Below, one piece after another: positions 1-11,894 of a stretch of 64,000 nucleotides of DNA. The stretch comes from Diadophis punctatus similis (Eukaryota; Chordata; Lepidosauria; Squamata; Dipsadidae): the NCBI GenBank assembly GCA_023053685.1, contig JALIGW010000001.1:158119547-158183546 (forward strand). The letters are read 5' to 3'. A program made the translations under genes and the position numbers. A model generated the notes under the pieces. The model made no database searches. It had not been told where the DNA came from and was given only the letters and a program-made list of their open reading frames with translations. Numbering within the stretch: position 1 is the stretch's first letter; each line of letters starts with the position of its first letter.

Positions 1-1502
1 GAGCAGAGAAGTGGATGGTATAAAAATGATCCAGACATTTGGATAGAATGTCAACAGCATCTTCCTATGCCCCAGACAATGTAAAGTTGGTATATCAACC
101 AACTTTATTTGGTTGATTATATCACACTCCAAATGCCCCAAAAAATCACTTCTGTGGCACTCCACATATAACATGCCATTGGGTCAATCTGGCACACCCC
201 ACAATTGACTGAATGAGCAGAACCACTGCAAAACAGGGCCTGCCGTCTCAGATTCTTGTAGGCCAGCCGGTAAGATACTATGGCTGATTGCATTGAAAGC
301 CATTGCTTGCAGAGTTTTCCAAAGTCTTCCATTTTTACTAAAGCAGACCTTTTAATCAGCATTCAGCAATTTCAAGAATTGTGCAAGTGCTCTCAATGTC
401 AGCCAATGTCACAAATCTTAAGTAGTTAGAATAAAAAAAATAAAAGAAGGGATGCTAATTAAAAAAATACCTTCCAACCCAATTTAAAGAAAAAAATAGG
501 TATCCATATGGCAATAGCCATAGAAGACCTGACTAAAAACATTTCAGTTAAGAATCTGGCTACCATTTTTCTATCCCACTCAGGAAAGCAGAAAACTTCT
601 TTTTTATAAAGCAATACCTGAAGATCTCTCTTAAAATGGCAGTGATACGGTATGAAGTGGAGTGAATTTGCCAGAGTCCCAAGGGTACCTTCTTGCACAA
701 TTTCAGCTTCCATGAGCCTTTCATTCTATAGAGATTTTGTAGGACAAACTGCAAGTTCTGTCTATGAGCTGGCCTTTTCAATTCCAATATTGAATCAGAA
801 AAGAAAAAGCTGCCATGTGCTAAATATTCAGGTCAGTTGCACAAGGGACATGAGAGAAATCCAGGCCTTGACCGGTCAATAACCTATCTACAATCCTCTT
901 GAGTCAATATATATCGGGGGGGGGAGCAGTTGATTTAAGCTGCTCATTTTTCTATATCAACTTTCCATGTCACACTGGCAGAAGGAAGTTATAATTAGCT
1001 GATTCGGCAGAACAGGGTATATATCCTTCCTAGCTTTGATGCCCAACTGGTAATTCTATAAAATTCCATGACAATAGTGTTGTACATATTACATAAGCAA
1101 TAAATGGGTAATTCTAAATGCCTTTGTTAAGAAGCAAATGCTACTGAATACAGTAAGAGTATTGAATAAGCATGTTTAGACTTGCACAATTAAAACCCAA
1201 AAGATATGGAAACAGGTTATTAATATAGCCACACAACCAATGGGGGTGCAAATGAAATCCAACTGTTGAATATACCAACCGGGATTTTAATAACTGAATA
1301 TTTATGCCCCGTGTAACGCAACCAGCAGGGATCTCTGCTGCATTTCTGAGCATTTTTTTTAATGAAGAATTTAATTTCCAGATGAGCTAAAGAAGTATAT
1401 CTTGACTATAGACTTTCCCCCACAAAAAAAGGCCTACCTGATATTTGATTACATAGTTTTTATACACTATTTGGTACTCAAGTACCAAATTACCAAATGG
1501 AA
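1..1502. other. SLC1A4 intronic sequence, no recognised element
   Basis: Low-complexity-poor, AT-rich sequence lying beyond the fourth recognised coding position of SLC1A4. The short open frames here have no recognisable family and no convincing splice-site framing. I looked for the next SLC1A4 exon on the minus strand and did not find it, so it probably lies left of the window. A short poly-G run is present near 917. Confidence 0.5.
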
Positions 1503-2277
1503 TACCGTATTTTTCGGAGTATAAGACGCTCCGGAGTATAAGATGCACATTAGTTTTTGGGGAGAAAAACAAGAAAAAAAAATCTGCCTCTGCCTACCAG
1601 CATCGGTATTCATCTGGCAAGCATCCTTGCAGCAAACAGCCTGGTCAGCTTCAGCATGTTATCATATCCTGATTCAGTACGAGCAGCTGATTGGCAGTTG
1701 GATCAGCCTCCCGAAATACCGCCAATCAGCTGTTCCAGGCTGCGGGGATCACCACTGCCCATCAGCGCCTCCATGCGGTGCGTTTTTTGCTTCCATGCAT
1801 CTCGTTTTTGGCCTCTGCACGCTCCATTTTGGACCTGTTCCAGGCTGCAGGGATTGCCGCAGCACATCGCTGCCGATCGCCACCTCCACGCGTCACATTT
1901 TCGACCTCTGCTCGGCACATATTCGGCCTACGCACACCCTGTTTTTGGCCTCTATGTGTCACATTTTCAGCCCGTTCCAGGCGGCGGGGATCCCCACCAA
2001 CGATCCCCGCCTGGAACGGGCCGAAAACGCGATGTGCAGAGGTAAAAAATGGGGCATGCAGAGGCAGCGATGGGCTCTGGCGATCCCTGCAGCCTGGAAC
2101 GGGCCGTAAACAGGGCATGCAGAGGCCAAAAACACGACACGTGGAGGTCGAAAATGGCCGAAGTGTGGGGGCCAGAGGGTGGGCGGGGCTTCAGCAACAT
2201 TCGCTGTATAAGATGCACAGACATTTCCACCCACTTTTAGGGGGGGAAGTGTGTCTTATACTCCAAAAAATACGGTA
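1503..2277. mobile_element. TACCG-type inverted-repeat DNA element, copy 1
   Basis: Ends are inverted repeats: it begins TACCGTATTTTTCGGAGTAT and finishes with the complement (near AAATACGGTA). TA is present at both outer edges, consistent with a TA target duplication. The interior is GC-rich. A motif like GTTCCAGGCTGCGGGGAT recurs near 1734, 1848 and 1976 in direct orientation, then near 2001 and 2084 inverted. This gives a large imperfect palindrome centred at about 1995. The long open frames here are by-products of that GC-rich repeat. It lies in an SLC1A4 intron. Confidence 0.75.
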
Positions 2278-2553
2278 ATTCATACTCTATGCCTGATAAA
2301 GGGAGGTACATAATAAATATGGTGAATATTCTCCTTAACTTATTGCATATGGCACCTTCTATTCAATCTTAGATTCTGCTAGACAGTCAATCAGCTGGTA
2401 ATTGTCCCTCTCAAATTAGATGCTCCAGATTATGAAGACCCTTTACTACAGACTTTAGAGTTGAAGAGAAGGTAGTGTGTGTAGTAAATTGTATTTTAAA
2501 CTGCCCCAGCACTGGGAAGTTTTTCAGATTGCAATATTATTATGAACACTCAC

Positions 2554-2720
2554 CACATAATCCAAGATACTAAGACCATGGTTGCCTCGTTGAAAGAATT
2601 AAAGAAACGAATGACTTCTTCTCCTTCAGGTCCAAGTTTTTTCAAAGCTACTCCCAAAACCAGAGAAAAGAGTACAAGCCCCAGAATATTCATTCCTTCA
2701 ATTTCAGTGCCAACAGGGAA
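2554..2720 (-). CDS. SLC1A4: SLC1A4 (ASCT1) exon 4 (transmembrane core)
   Basis: On the minus strand a TTCACAG acceptor opens an exon of 167 nt ending at a GTGAGT donor. It reads [17 protein letters not shown] at its start and ends [16 protein letters not shown], matching the conserved SLC1 segment following the extracellular loop (TM4 and the start of TM5). It enters in phase 0 from the preceding loop exon and leaves with two bases of a Trp codon. This agrees with the expected continuation into the next exon, which is not in the window. The family transports neutral amino acids in exchange at the plasma membrane. No frame disruption is visible. The identification is from sequence resemblance to ASCT1/ASCT2; exon 1 favours ASCT1. 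Confidence 0.93.
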
Positions 2721-5700
2721 CTGTGAATGAGATACATATAGCCATACTGTTAAGTGCTTTAATGTGGTGTGCCAGTTATATGAAGCTAGATCTCCCTTTT
2801 GATATTAATTGCAGTTAACAAATGAATGGAAGCAGCACTCTATGACAAAAGAGAAACCCACTAGAAATAATCTCCTCTCTGAATGCAGATGTAATCTTTC
2901 GACAGAAGAGATAATTTTAATAAGAGTCTTCAGAATGAAGATGTTAGATCCTCATTATTTACCATGTTGACATAGAGCTAAAAGCATTGTGTATTTAAGA
3001 TTAGTACATTATTTGTACTTATAATGTAAGATTTTTACAATACAAGAAGCATTTCAATTTGATCGGCTTGGAAGGAGGAAATATCATTTACCTAAACTGC
3101 TTGTTTATTCAAAGTGGCCCTTGATATCATCTAGTTATCTTCAAATACTTTGTGCAGACTACAAAGGCAAATAATTATTTCCACATCATTTTATGGGCAG
3201 GAGAAAGGTATCACATATATTTGCTGACTGAGGATAGGCTTGGGAAATTTGAACTAAAGGAACTGACAAACATACCCCTCTTTCACACATTCAAAATCAT
3301 GGCTAAATAGAACCTAGGCATATAAAATTCATATAGTTTGGGAATGGTAGGGAGGACTATCTTTATTCCACATTCCTCTCCACATTTATATTGTCTACCA
3401 AGTCAAAAGAGATAATGAACTGTAAGAATAAAATATATAGTTTGATTAATTTGTTAATGGGAATTAAAGGGATAGCATTGAACAGCTATCCAAAAGACTA
3501 TTTTAAAAAAGAGAAAAAAGCAAGTAGCTAAGGCAAAAGAATTATTGTATACAACATTTATGTTATTGTCATATCACTGAATGAAATATATCTTTGAGCT
3601 TCTCTTCCAATGTTTGTACCACAAGTGACTATTGTCGGTGTGCTATAAGACAAATCAAATGCATGCGATTGTCAGGATAGATTTCAATTCTTCCAAGCTG
3701 ATTCTAATATTGCTCAACCATGATATAATATTTTTCCTATTGAGATTCTGTTCAGACTTATGAACTTAATTGAGAAATATAGCGTACTGTCCTTCAGCTA
3801 TAATTAACAAATGATGTTGATAAAAAGTTCAAAAGGCCTTTAGAATAATAAACTTGTGAAGAAGATACAGCGTTAAATGAAGAGCTTTAATCCAAATATT
3901 TTGACATTATAATAAAATATGAGGAAACTTTAATTTGGGACACCTGCAAGCACGACCTCTGCACCACTCCCCAGAGTCTCTAAATCATGCAGAGGATGAA
4001 GATGTTTTCAATTCTTCTGTCCATGCAAGAAGGTATTCCTTCTGATCGTTTCTCCAAAAACCCAGAAAAATGTAGAAATTGTTTTTTGGACTAGCAGTGC
4101 TCTGGAACCTGTCTCTGACTTTGAATGCAAATATTTACTGTTCGCTGTGGCTGGCTGTCTTTAGTAATGACTGATGTGAAAAGGAGTTAAGCTCTTCAAT
4201 TAAAAGCTCCTCATCTCTGAGGACTTGAGGGAATAAGCCATCTCTCCTATCTTGCAGAAAATGGTTGACAACACCACAATCTTCAGTAATTTAGAGGAAG
4301 AGTCTCTACAAAGTCAGAAAGTCAGCATTTGGTCATATCCTCCTCTTATCTAGAATAATCTATAATGCTATCCTGTATAGTTTATTAAGAAGAATGGGCC
4401 CTTGATAGATAAGTCAAGGGATTCTATAAATCCTGAAGTTAGTTCAGAGTTAGTGGGCATTAGTTCCTGTTATGATTGTAGGACTACTTAGACTTCTGTA
4501 AAGAAAGTGAGATACTAGAAAGAACCAGGGATTTTCTCTCCATGTTAGTAAAATAAACATAAGCTATGGTGTGGTACAATGTTATACAAACATAAGCTAA
4601 TATTCCTAAGAAAGATATTAAAATATCTGGTTCCTAACATTACTAACAACAAGAATCTGCAAAAATAGAGATTCCCCAAGTAGAAATGAGAGAAACCCTG
4701 TTACTTATTCTTCAACAATCAGGGTTATTTCCCAAGGCAACTGAAGGCCAGACAAGGAATAATGGATGGAAACTGAACACTCAGTTCACTTATGCCACTC
4801 AGTCAGGTGGAGAGGACTAGAACTAATCCCCCACTTCTGACTTCAATATCACTGGAAGTGACATTGTTCAAGAGTACCCACAAGTTCAAATGAGATGATT
4901 TTACAAAGCAAACATATACTGTATACACTAGAGAGAAAAACTGTTCTCAAGCAGGCAACAGCAACCCAGGATTCAAGGGCAGCCTAGCAATATCATGCTA
5001 CGTTTCTGAGCTACCCAGATAATTTCATATAGCAGTGCAATGCTAGTTGCCAAAATGAGAGAATTCCACATTGTTAAACATCCAAAGGCTACAATGCACT
5101 CTTATGAGAGAAAATAAAAAGAGAACAATTGTTTCATAGTAGTGCTACAGGTTGGGGGCCTAGTTAATACATCCCCTCACAGTTCCATTATTATTAACTC
5201 CAAGATTTTGTAAGAAGAGCTGTTGGTGGGGGTTCTCAGAGGCATGATTTGACACAATAATGTGAATAAGCGAGAACCATGCTGTTCAAGTTAGAGCTAC
5301 AAAGCATAGGTAACCAGATTGTGACCTGGAGGTAGATCTAATTTCACAGATGTCCTCATGGATCATATATTGGGAAAATGGATGAGTGAGAAAGCCTGAA
5401 CTCTCCACAAGGGGCTCCTGGTGCTCTGTGAAGGATGAAACAAGAAGTTGTTGCTTCCTGCCTCAACTGTTGCATACTTTGAACTCTGGGGGAAGTACAG
5501 ACTATGCATGAATTGACATGACCCTTTCAAAGCTTCCATGAGCTGGGAAATTGTAGGATAGCTTCTGTCTGCTGGAATGGCTCAGCCTTCTGCATGCTTT
5601 CCCCATTAAGAAAATGCACACTGATGGAACTGGCAGGAGGACCACTTCATACTGCCTCAAGGAAAGCAACAGACAGCTGACAATTGTACGGTAATAGGGG

Positions 5701-5736
5701 ACTCTGGAGAGAAAGAGACCTTTTCTGCCTCCAAAC
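2721..5736. other. SLC1A4 intron, nothing recognised
   Basis: About 3 kb of AT-rich intronic sequence between the 167-nt exon and the loop exons. I see no open frame of note, no inverted-repeat element and no long microsatellite here. Confidence 0.5.
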
Positions 5737-5883
5737 CAGCGGTGGGTTGCTCCCGGTTCGGCCCGGTTCAGCGAACCAGTAGCAGCGGAGGCTCCGCCCA
5801 CCCACCCATGACGCTTCTGCGCATGCGCAGGAGCGCAACCGCACGAGCAAACCAGTAGCAACGGGATTTACAACCCACTACGG
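5737..5883. mobile_element. Short hAT-like element (CAGCGGTGGGTT ends)
   Basis: Begins CAGCGGTGGGTTGC and ends with an approximately inverse AACCCACTACGG. Flanking octamers CTCCAAAC and TTCCAGAC match at six of eight positions, so the duplication is only suggestive. Interior carries a CGCATGCGCA motif seen in other short elements of this window. Confidence 0.55.
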
Positions 5884-6038
5884 TTCCAGACCTATCTAAT
5901 TCTGGCCCAAACATTCATTGATCTGGACTATTTTGTTTCCATGACGTTTTCCCTCCATTGCAACTCGTTTCCTAGAGCAACACAAGCGGAGAGTAACCAC
6001 AATTATTTGGCCACTAAGCAGAACTGCATCTTCTAGGC

Positions 6039-6340
6039 CCGTGGTGGCGAACCGGTGGCACGCGTGCCACAGGTGGCACGCGGAGCCATAGCGGAGGGCA
6101 CGCGAACGTTGCCCACCGGCAAACCGGAAGTGCGGAAAAACGCACTTCCGGTTTGCCGGTGAGCTGTTTTTTGCACTCCGGAGGGTTCAGGGAAGCTCCA
6201 TGAAGCCCCGGAATGCAAAAAACGATGAAACGGACAAACCGGAAGTTTGCCGGTGGGAATGGGTGTGGGCACGCGAGAGCGCGCTAGCGCGCGCACTCCC
6301 CCTTTTTGGCACACGAACCTAAAAAGGTTCGCCATCACTG
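6039..6340. mobile_element. hAT-type short element, TSD TTCTAGGC
   Basis: 302-bp element of the family with termini like CAGTGATGGCGAACC; the left end here has drifted (CCGTGGTGGCGAACC) while the right end is GGTTCGCCATCACTG. It is flanked by perfect 8-bp repeats TTCTAGGC (6031-6038 and 6341-6348), the hallmark of hAT transposition. It carries no coding capacity and sits in the SLC1A4 intron next to the duplicated loop exon. Confidence 0.9.
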
Positions 6341-6922
6341 TTCTAGGCTGTAGGTTTTCTGTAGGTTTTCAGTCTCAGAAAGAGCAAATGCCTTGATAAG
6401 GAAGCCTCCTGTCAATGGAGACAACAGGGATATGTTGAGCTTTTGTGCAACTACAAGCCTCTGAAGATTTGTATGATCTTACCAGCAGAGGGCTCATTTT
6501 GCCAAACTCTAATTGGAATGAGGCTACCATGTATAGTACTCTTACTTTTCTTTTCTCCAGTACAAGAGACAAGGTGGGATATAATAGTAATATAATGAAC
6601 AAGAAAGCATCCAAGGACTCAAGATTACCTGAATGATCTCAGTGCACAATTCAGATGTTGCTTCATTAATTTTTTCCTACTTTTTTTAGTCTCTGTCTGG
6701 TTTGTTACTTAATTTTCTATGAAGGAACTAAAATAATGTGAATTGCATAACCCTAAAGTGATATTATAAAAATACTGGCTCTGTTGTGGATTTTGGTTTT
6801 CGCTCTGGATCAATATAGCTACTTTTGCTTCATGCATAGTTAGAAGATGGGACAAAAGTCTAATCCTAAAACAAGCATTTATATACAAACAAAAATATTT
6901 CATAAAATAATCGTTTCCTTAC

Positions 6923-6982
6923 CTTTTCAATGGTGGCATTCCCAAGGGAGGCATTTATTATTTCTTTATAATCAACAATGTA
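6923..6982 (-). CDS. SLC1A4: SLC1A4 alternative loop exon 3b
   Basis: Minus-strand exon-like unit of 60 nt framed by an acceptor (TTTTTCATCAACAG) and a donor (GTAAGG). It encodes 20 residues starting YIVDYKEI and ending GNATIEK, open and phase 0 at both ends. It is clearly homologous to the 63-nt unit at 7432-7494: 12 identities over 20 residues, with the same terminal ATIEK/VTIEK. It keeps two N-X-S/T glycosylation sequons (NAS, NAT). It would splice in frame either instead of, or together with, its neighbour. The encoded segment is the extracellular loop between TM3 and TM4 of the transporter. I do not know of this second version in human SLC1A4. Expression is unproven, but both splice sites are intact. 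Confidence 0.75.
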
Positions 6983-7431
6983 CTGTTGATGAAAAATAAT
7001 GTTTTGATTACATACATATCACTAGAAAGCTGCTCTTGCTATATTCAAGAATAAGCAATTATTTTACAAGTTAAAGTCTAGGACATGGTTGGCAAAGTGC
7101 TGTCTTCCCAAAGCGGGACTACAACTCCCATAATCTCTCACCACTGGTTTTATTAGCCGGTGCTGATAGGATGTGAAGTACACTAATATTTGGAGTTTGT
7201 TTGTTACCCATTCCTATTGCCTAGACAGTTTTCTTCTGTGCTTATTTTTTTTCCAGGGGTTCTTTTCAACGTTCCCTGAGATACAAAGCTGAGCATAATC
7301 ATTGAAAGGAATGGGATTTAATTCTGAACAAAAATAAATAAAGGCAATAAATCTTTTGTAATGATACTCAGGATCAACTCAAAAGCATGTATACTGAGTG
7401 ATAACGTAACTTATACAAAATCATTACTTAC

Positions 7432-7494
7432 CTTTTCAATGGTAACATTGCCAATGGTTGAATTTCTAACTATGGCTTTATAGTCAGTAGCATA
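7432..7494 (-). CDS. SLC1A4: SLC1A4 loop exon 3a (canonical)
   Basis: A 63-nt minus-strand exon with acceptor TTCCATTTACAG and donor GTAAGT. It encodes 21 residues beginning YATDYKAIV and ending GNVTIEK, in phase 0 at both ends. The YATDYK start and two sequons (NST, NVT) correspond to the N-glycosylated extracellular loop of ASCT1, so this is the orthologous version. It follows the 43-nt exon 2, whose last codons read AAAFRS. A 449-nt intron separates it from the related 3b unit, long enough for both to be spliced in. Confidence 0.92.
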
Positions 7495-8879
7495 CTGTAA
7501 ATGGAAAACATTGATATTGTTAATATTTGTAGCACACTTCTAAACAAATATATAGGTTAAAACTACATGACTTGTAAAATCTATTTCTGGATATTTTTTT
7601 AACGTGAAACTTTGAGGACTACAACATCATTAATAAAAGTTATAGATCAAATTTGGTCATAATTTTTTTTTAACATACAATGATGTTGCTTGAAAAACTT
7701 GTGCCTATGAACTGTTAAAGGCTTCCTACATATCTGAAGCGTTTTGGTAGGACGAAGGAATAAAAGCATTCGGTCATTAGGAACTGTCTCTTTATATCAC
7801 CGCATTAAGCTAGGAAAAAAGAACAGGCAGTAAAGGAATACTGCATCCAAATGAAGTAACACCAGGAAAAGTTCCTCCACAATGTATATCTGATTTCATT
7901 TTTAAAACACTTCTTGGCATTTTGGATTGTCGCTCATACAGCTAATCATAGAACACAAGGATTTCCTATTACCAAAAATGGAATGGGATCAGCTGAGATT
8001 CAAGGGCCAGTTAAACTGCAGATTAAGTGTGAGATTCCATAAGAAGATTGCAGCATTTCTTACAGAATTTGCAGCTGCCAGTGAAGATAGTAACATATAT
8101 TTAGGCCTGTTAGATTCCAACTTAATATTTGTTACAAAGGACTGTAGATTATAGGACTAAATTTTATTTCCTAAAATAAATTTCAGCAAAATGTATAAAG
8201 CAAAAGGCTTCAAAAGGCTAATATTTAGCTTGTGAGACTATGACCCAGAAATCTTTCTGGTCAGAGAAGTGGGTGCCTAAAAACTCCTGGGCGTTTGGGA
8301 ACAACAACACCTGGATGACACAATGAAAAGTGAACAATTTACAAAGGGAGAAAGAAAAACTCAATCTTAAGGAGTGGAGGAACAGGGTAAATAGATGGCA
8401 CTTTTATTAGTGGGATTAATATCTAATTATTAAGATTCTGTTTCAAAAATACCATGGAATTTAAATCAAACAATAAAAAGGATGTGAACTGGCAGCAAAA
8501 CATCCGTAGAGGTTGTCACTCAGAGCTTGTTTATATTTTACAATTCCACATTAAGGGTTCTTATTTTGGCAAACGTATTTTATGCTTTATTGCCTCCCAG
8601 TTTTATAGAGAATGCAGAGTTAAATCTTTGAAAGACATTAGAAATTGCTTGACTATTTTTGTATAGAAATATTTTGTTACATAGGTTGCATATTTTGTTC
8701 ATATGGTTAAAAAGTTAAGTCCCCCCAAAAATAGGAAAATAATGTTCATATATACAAAAGGCACCATGAAAAAGTCATAAGGCCAGATTATTGCACAATC
8801 AAAAGCTTCTTATCAAGGATTCAAGCACCATATTGCAAACTCTTCCATTACCATTGTTCAGTATTTTGAATTTCCTAAT
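7495..8879. other. SLC1A4 intron, nothing recognised
   Basis: Intronic sequence between exon 3a and a TACCG-type element. Short plus-strand open frames are present but have no recognisable family or coding signature. Confidence 0.45.
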
Positions 8880-9374
8880 TACCGTATTTTTGGGAGTATA
8901 AGTATACCTTTTTCCTCCCTAAAAGTGGCTGAAAATTTGGGTGCGTCTTATACTCTGAATGTAGCTTTTTCGGTGCTTTTTTTCCAGCCCTAACTAGGTG
9001 CTAACGATCTTCCCAGCTCTTACCTTGCATGCTCTTTCATTGTTACTCTCTCCGAAGAATGTTTTTCCAGCCCTAAGTCTTTGCAGGGTTTTTTTCATTG
9101 CTCTACTTGCTCCGAAAAAGTTTTTTCTAGCCCTAACCAGGTGCTAATGATCTTCCCAGCTCTTACTGGCTTGCAGGTTCTTTCATTGTTACTCTCTCCG
9201 AAGAAGGTTTTTTTAAGTCCTAACCAGGGGATAAAATAATGTGCTGAAGCTGACCAGACTAAGGACGCTAGCCAGATGAATACCTGGTAGGTAGATTTTT
9301 CCCCCTATTTTCCTCCCCCAAAACTAAGGTGCGTCTTATACTCCGGTGCGTCTTATATTCCGAAAAATACGGTA
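8880..9374. mobile_element. TACCG-type inverted-repeat element, copy 2
   Basis: 495-bp copy opening TACCGTATTTTTGGGAG and closing CCGAAAAATACGGTA. The interior, with repeated CTTCCCAGCTCTTAC and TTTCATTGTTACTCTCTCCG blocks, is the reverse orientation of the copy at 42086-42560. Confidence 0.8.
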
Positions 9375-9566
9375 TCCAAACTGCTAAGATCTCCATAATA
9401 TTGGAGTATTAGATACTCTTATAATTCTGTGTAGATTGACTCTTGTAAAATACATTTTTGTACTACCTATATCCTGTAAAGGATTGCATTATAGAAAACC
9501 AAACTCTTTTTGATTGAAAACTCAGAGTCCAGAACAGATTTTTAAAGAGATACACAGGATAATTAC

Positions 9567-9609
9567 CGATCGAAAGGCCGCAGCAATGAGATTTGATGGA
9601 AACAAATTT
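9567..9609 (-). CDS. SLC1A4: SLC1A4 exon 2 (43 nt)
   Basis: A microexon-sized 43-nt exon on the minus strand between acceptor GTTTTTTTCAG and donor GTAATT. Its first base completes the Arg codon begun by exon 1 (AG|A). It then reads NLFPSNLIAAAFRS, the conserved segment after the SFLDLAR sequence of exon 1. Length and phase match the joins on both sides exactly: exon 1 ends with two bases and the loop exons start in phase 0. The exon is too short to be seen as a free-standing open frame. Confidence 0.93.
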
Positions 9610-10398
9610 CTGAAAAAAACAAAAACAAAAATTAAGAGTTGATAATATTTTATAATCCTAATTGTTTGCACATTGGTATAAAATCATCTGTTTTAGGATT
9701 TAGCATTAGTTCATCATTAACAAGGCAGATGCTTTACTGCATCAGCATTTTTAGGCCTTAATAGACATACTTGCCTCAACAGCACATTTCAAAGAACTTA
9801 CAAATAATTAACAATGTTATTAATAACTGTTTTCTTCAGCGGTCGCATGACACTTCCTACAAAATGTACTAAACTGCAAAAAGTGCAATCCAGGGGCAGC
9901 AATGGTAAAAAAAAAAAGAGTAAATCAGAGAATGATTCCAATTAAAAATGCAAAAGAATCTTAATTTCAAAATTTAGTCAGAAATATTTGTTTTCCCTAT
10001 TTTATTTTTGGGAATTGGTTTTTTTTTAAAGTAGTGAGTACTTAAATATTGTTAAGTACATTAAATATATTTCTAATAGATATTCTATAGTTCTATACTA
10101 TTCTAAGGTATAATGCGTACAGTACATAACAGTATAGTACCAGTATAGAAATCAAATATCAAATGCATAAAGCATTCATAGAGATATCTAATAAACAAAG
10201 TTCAATTCAAAATGAAAGCCATTTATTATTAGAAATAGATAATTTTATTTCAATCAACAACCAGCTTGAAACGAGGCAGGAAAATGATACAATTATAAAG
10301 AATTGGCATACTTAAGTATAAAGAAAATAATGCAGCATTGCACTCTATCAAGACTAAAATTAAAAACTAAAATTAAAACTAGTTAAGAACCAGATGAC
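9610..10398. other. SLC1A4 intron 1, nothing recognised
   Basis: AT-rich intronic sequence; no element or open frame that I can name. Confidence 0.45.
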
Positions 10399-10630
10399 AG
10401 CCAGTTTGATATAGTGGGTTAAGGTGCCAGGCTAGAAACCCGGGGGTGGGGGTGGGACTGTGAGTTTTAATCCTGCCTTAGGCACAAAAGTCAGATGGGT
10501 GACCTTGGGCCAGTCACTTTCTCTCAACCCTAGGAAGGAGGCAATGGCAAGTCACTTCTGAAAAACCTTGGCAAGAAGACTGTAGGGGCTTGTCCAGGCA
10601 GTCTCCGAGAATTGAACAGAAGAAGAAAAA
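10399..10630 (+). repeat. tRNA-derived squamate SINE
   Basis: A copy of a tRNA-derived SINE: a box-A-like TAGTGGGTTAAGGTGCC, a box-B-like GAGTTTTAATCC, then the body GGGTGACCTTGGGCCAGTCA and an A-rich tail near 10620-10635. The body is typical of squamate SINEs mobilised by RTE/BovB-type LINEs; that partner is inference. Confidence 0.7.
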
Positions 10631-11235
10631 AACAGATAGGGAATCACAAAATCAGTCCTAGATGAAGTCCAAAGCTAGGCATTGAATCTATGGGATAGCA
10701 AATTAACAATATAAAAATAAGGTATACTACTAACAATACACAAATAAGGTATACTAATAATCTAAAACACGGTTTCTAGTTACAGCTAGAAATTTATTCA
10801 TACAAAACCGAAGATTAATAGGATAGATAGATATTGCTCATATAGAACAGAAATCAGTTGTCTCTGCACATCCACAACTGCTACACAGAACTTTGTTATA
10901 TTATGCATAAAAAGGCTTCTCTAAATTAAAATAACATAAAACTTCTTAGACCAGTCTGGAGCCTCTAACAACAAAGGGAAAATAAGCCTTCTTTGGATAT
11001 CTTTGTAAAATTAGCAATGTAACAGCGCAAGGAGAAGGAATTCAACTGAACCATCACTAAAACGGCACATTTCACTACAGGAGATAGAATCAGGTAAAGA
11101 TCCAGTTGAGGCATTTGCATAAGTATGGTTAGGGTTACACTTGGTTAACTTTTTATGCCATATATAAATCCAGCTTGTTTGATTACTTATCCAATCAATG
11201 CATTCAGTGAAGCTAGATAATGGGTTGATTTAGTA

Positions 11236-11345
11236 CCCTGTTTTCCCCAAAATAAGACATCCCCTGATAATAAGCCCAATCGGGCTTTTGAGTGCATGGC
11301 AATAAGGCCAAGTGCTTATTTCAGGGTTCAAAAAAATTTATAAGA
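11236..11345. mobile_element. Partial inverted-repeat DNA element
   Basis: Contains ACCCTGTTTTCCCCAAAATA followed by GACATCCCCTGATAATAAGCC, resembling one end of a short TIR element related in style to the TACCG family. The opposite terminus is not recognisable, so the copy is truncated or decayed. Confidence 0.4.
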
Positions 11346-11719
11346 CGGGAACCATGGTAACTAAATTTAGAGTATTGTTTGAATACAGCTAATCTGTTCA
11401 AGTCTTGTAAAGCAGGATTAGGAAATAACCCTTAACTATGTCCATAATTGCAAAGTGTCCCATTACAGAAATACTTCATAGAAAACCACGGTATAACATA
11501 GTAGAAAATACCGGACAGAGGGAGAATAAAACTCATCAGAGAGATTTAACTCAGTTGTTACCAATCAACTTCCAAATATAATTTCTGAATTAAAAACCTG
11601 ATTTACTGTAAGAGTAGAGCGCATACAGAAAACTTTCTCCTGAAAAGGATAAAAGGACAGCCATTAGCGTACTTCAAGAGCAAGCTGAATCCTGCAATAT
11701 CTTGCCCTAATGTTTTAAC

Positions 11720-11894
11720 CACTGTTCCCTCTAAGGTGCACGGCCGCGCAGCCACGCACATTATCAGAGAATGCCGCGCGGAAGTTTCTAATTGCAGAGG
11801 CTGTGCACCTGCGCGGCCACACAGATCAAAAAAGAACGCCGCGCAGCAGTTTCTAACTGCCGCACACCATTTTCTGTTATTACAGGGAACATTG
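11720..11894. mobile_element. hAT-type short element, TSD GTTTTAAC
   Basis: 175-bp element with ends CACTGTTCCCTCTAA and GGGAACATTG. It is flanked by perfect 8-bp direct repeats GTTTTAAC (11712-11719, 11895-11902). The interior repeats a GCCGCGCGG/AAGTTTCTAA block twice. It lies in SLC1A4 intron 1. Confidence 0.85.

Noticed and set aside
1021..1060. Minus-strand TTACCAGTTGGGCATC, resembling the start of the next SLC1A4 exon (VPVGI)
   Set aside because: Similarity stops after five codons, no splice acceptor is properly placed and the downstream sequence does not continue the conserved transporter sequence.
1543..2278. Overlapping plus- and minus-strand open frames of up to 195 codons
   Set aside because: They lie wholly within a GC-rich, palindromic transposable element and exist in several frames at once; not coding.
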